DNA from: CAVSQX01 sp963730225
GTDB lineage: Bacteria; Planctomycetota; Phycisphaerae; Tepidisphaerales; Tepidisphaeraceae
Direction: 5' to 3'
DNA length: 64,000 nucleotides
NCBI GenBank assembly: GCA_963730225.1
Contig: CAVSQX010000003.1
Span: 248,001-312,000 of the forward strand
The position numbers were made by a program, and so were the translations under genes. Below the pieces are notes generated by a model that made no database searches, was not told the origin of the DNA, and saw nothing but the letters and a program-made list of their open reading frames with translations. Below, one piece after another: positions 62,139-64,000 of the stretch (positions within the stretch are counted from its first letter, which is position 1; every line of letters begins with the position of its first letter).

Positions 62139-63096
62139 TCATCCGATCGTAAACCGCCCGGCATTTTTCCATCGTCGCCGGCGGCAGGGGGGCCAGATCG
62201 TCGGCGCCGACGTTGTCGCGCACCTGATCGGGCCGTTTTCCGCCGGGGATCACGCACGTGACGGCGTCGAACATCAGAATCCACCGCAGCGCGAATTGTG
62301 CCATCGTCGCGCCGCCGGGAACCAGCGGTTTTAACTCCTCGACGGCTTTCAGAGCGATGTCCAAATCCACGCCGCTGAAGGTTTCGCCCTGATCGAACGC
62401 TTCGCCGTGGCGGTTGAATTGGCGATGATCGTCGGCGGCGAATTGCGTTTGCCGATTGATCTTCCCCGTCAGCACTCCGCTGGCCAGCGGCACGCGGGCC
62501 AAAATGCCGACTTTCTTTTTCTGCGCCATCGGAAAGAACAATTCCGCCGGGCGGGTCCGGAAGATGTTGAAAATGATCTGCACCGACTGCACCGCCGGGA
62601 ATTCCATCGCCTTGATCGCTTCCTCCACCTTGGCCACGCTGACGCCGTAAAACCGCAGCTTCCCGGCTTTGGTTAGATCATCCAGAATCCCGAAAACTTC
62701 CGGCTGGTAATAAACCTCGGTAGGGGGGCAATGAAGCTGGAGCAGGTCGATCGCTTCGGCCTGAAGGTTTTTCAGGCTGCGCTCGACAAACGCCGTCAGA
62801 TTTTGCCGGTTGTATCCCTCGGCCGTGTGCGGATTGAGTCTCCGCCCCGCCTTGGTGGCGACGATGATTTTGTCGTGCGGCCGCTCACTTCGCAGCCGAG
62901 CCACCAATCGCTCGCTGCGCCCGTCGCCGTAGACATCGGCGGTGTCGATGAAATTCACGCCTGAATCGATGGCGGTGTGCAACGCGGACATCGACGTGGC
63001 GTCGTCCACATCGCCCCACGATCCGCCGATGGCCCACGCCCCGAAAGAAATCTCCGAGACGTTGAAACCGGTCCGTCCCAGCGGTCGATATCGCAT
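62110..63096 (-). CDS. Aldo/keto reductase
   Basis: 328 residues from ATG 63096. AKR barrel with the catalytic set: Asp and Tyr in FIDTADVYGDGRSE, Lys in DKIIVATKAG and His in LLQLHCPP. The C-terminal IPGGKRPDQVRDNVGA binds the NADP phosphate. It reduces aldehydes or ketones with NADPH; the substrate is unknown. It stands alone between the zinc-ribbon gene and nuoC. Confidence 0.93.
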   Translation of the reverse strand: MRYRPLGRTGFNVSEISFGAWAIGGSWGDVDDATSMSALHTAIDSGVNFIDTADVYGDGRSERLVARLRSERPHDKIIVATKAGRRLNPHTAEGYNRQNLTAFVERSLKNLQAEAIDLLQLHCPPTEVYYQPEVFGILDDLTKAGKLRFYGVSVAKVEEAIKAMEFPAVQSVQIIFNIFRTRPAELFFPMAQKKKVGILARVPLASGVLTGKINRQTQFAADDHRQFNRHGEAFDQGETFSGVDLDIALKAVEELKPLVPGGATMAQFALRWILMFDAVTCVIPGGKRPDQVRDNVGADDLAPLPPATMEKCRAVYDRMIKPLVHQRW

Positions 63097-63145
63097 GGCA
63101 AATTCCCTCGCTCCGTTTAGCGGCCGCACTCGTGCGGCGTATTCG

Positions 63146-63727
63146 TCACGCCCCTTCACGAGTAATGATCTTGTAATCTTCCCGCTCGCCGACGCCGCGC
63201 ATCGGGTAATCCTTGCGCAGCGGATAACTGCCAAAGCCGTTCCACGTGAGAATCCGCCGCAGATCGGGATGCCCGACGAAGATGATCCCCATCATGTCGT
63301 ACACTTCCCGCTCCATCCATTCCGCTCCCGGCCAGACGCCGCAGACGCTGTCGACTTTCAGCCCGGGATCACCTTTCTCGATGACGTCCTCATCCCGCGG
63401 CGAATTCATTTTCGGCCCCGTCTCCATCGTCGGGTCGAGAAAAACCTTCAGCCACAGCCGATTGTTGTGGGGAATGCTGGTCAATCCGTAATTCACGCCA
63501 AAGCGATGCGTCGCGCCCGGATAATTCAGATAATCCACACTGTTAATTTCAGCCAGCATGTCGTATCGCAGGCCCGGATCGTCGCGCAGAAAAGTGGTGA
63601 CGCGCAGGATATCCTCGCGCGGAACCACCACGGTAACCATGTCGCGGAATTCTCCGACGAAGAATTTCACATCCGGAAATTTCTCTTTTAGCCGCGGCAG
63701 AGCTGGATGATGAATCGTATGCGACAT
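63146..63727 (-). CDS. nuoC: NADH-quinone oxidoreductase subunit C
   Basis: 193 residues from ATG 63727. NuoC signature WMEREVYDMMGIIFVGHPDLRRIL and SYPLRKDYPMRGVGERE. Peripheral-arm subunit of complex I. No other nuo gene lies between it and the window end; nuoD would be expected downstream but an aldo/keto reductase follows, so complex I genes are split here. Confidence 0.94.
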   Translation of the reverse strand: MSHTIHHPALPRLKEKFPDVKFFVGEFRDMVTVVVPREDILRVTTFLRDDPGLRYDMLAEINSVDYLNYPGATHRFGVNYGLTSIPHNNRLWLKVFLDPTMETGPKMNSPRDEDVIEKGDPGLKVDSVCGVWPGAEWMEREVYDMMGIIFVGHPDLRRILTWNGFGSYPLRKDYPMRGVGEREDYKIITREGA

Positions 63728-63801
63728 GCGTCCTTTCGATCTGGGCCGATTGTTGCGCTGACGGCCCGGCACGTCAAGCCGCGATGTGGTAAAACTAGGC
63801 C

Positions 63802-64000
63802 GTGCGGAACATCATCCGAATTGCGTGGGCCTTTTCATTGCTGGCTGCTGGTTGCCAGGCCGCCACAACCAAACCGGTCAGCACCGTTGTCGGCACATTA
63901 AAGATCCAAAAGATCGAATCCCACGCGCTCAAACAATCGCGCACCATCCGAGTATGGTTGCCAGCCGGCTACGACGCCGATCCTTCGGTTCGATATCCCG
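63802..64000 (+). CDS. Lipoprotein esterase-like protein, 3' end outside window
   Basis: Open from GTG 63802 to the last base (66 codons). Lipoprotein signal with lipobox LAAGC. The mature start SHALKQSRTIRVWLPAGYD is the usual opening of enterochelin-esterase-like alpha/beta hydrolases, whose catalytic residues would lie beyond the window. Confidence 0.6.
   Translation, partial: MRNIIRIAWAFSLLAAGCQAATTKPVSTVVGTLKIQKIESHALKQSRTIRVWLPAGYDADPSVRYP

Overview
This window looks like a chromosomal segment of a planctomycete, probably of the class Phycisphaerae. The evidence is a PSD1/DUF1549-DUF1553 cytochrome gene next to a DUF1501 gene, a LamG protein, a 23S-5S operon with no 16S beside it, several ECF sigma modules, proteins ending in a CGYDLR...RCPECG zinc ribbon, and a division/cell-wall cluster without ftsA or ftsZ. 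No tRNA genes, CRISPR arrays or prophage were seen.

Region 1 (1-16.8 kb) is a two-armed lipid/polyene-type biosynthetic cluster. The plus arm carries an MMPL exporter (cut by the window edge), a DUF3261 lipoprotein, a hot-dog dehydratase, a thioesterase, a ketosynthase, a ketosynthase-like chain-length factor, a GT2-DUF2062 protein and an AMP-dependent ligase. The convergent minus arm carries GlcE and GlcF, an acyl-CoA-dehydrogenase-like protein, a PagL-type lipid A deacylase, a halogenase-like flavoprotein, two acyl carrier proteins, a catalytic ketosynthase, a Cys-less ketosynthase-like protein and a condensation-type acyltransferase. Nearly all neighbours overlap by an ATGA-type stop/start. 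The content resembles aryl polyene, xanthomonadin and flexirubin clusters but has unusual members.

Region 2 (17-27.4 kb) holds pheS, an FTR1 iron permease with a probable Fur box, two ECF sigma operons pointing in opposite directions with envelope proteins, and a DUF2089-TPR pair. Region 3 (27.4-32.3 kb) is the rRNA operon: promoter, boxA, a 23S gene of about 3.77 kb and a 5S gene. The 23S gene is inflated by an expanded helix 25, an intervening sequence in helix 45 that encodes a four-helix-bundle protein, and an ORF-less group I intron after position 1931 (E. coli numbering). Related short palindromes occur in all three insertions.

Region 4 (32.3-45.2 kb) holds mixed genes: LamG, a UvrC-like nuclease, the PSD1/DUF1501 pair, a SpoIIE-type phosphatase, a XerC/D recombinase, a coiled-coil lipoprotein, an HldD-like epimerase and an HNH endonuclease. 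Region 5 (45.4-61.1 kb, minus strand) is a rearranged division/cell-wall cluster, in transcription order mraY, Uma2, ftsW, murG, a zinc-ribbon gene, murC, murB, ddl, ftsQ, a membrane protein, mraZ, a structured RNA region, rsmH, a LysM gene, ftsL and ftsI. The end of the window holds a duplicated zinc-ribbon protein, an aldo/keto reductase, nuoC and the start of an esterase lipoprotein.

Many conserved genes, including rsmH and ftsI, are broken by single-base frameshifts, often in or beside short homopolymers. I read most of these as sequence errors rather than pseudogenes and give the joined spans.
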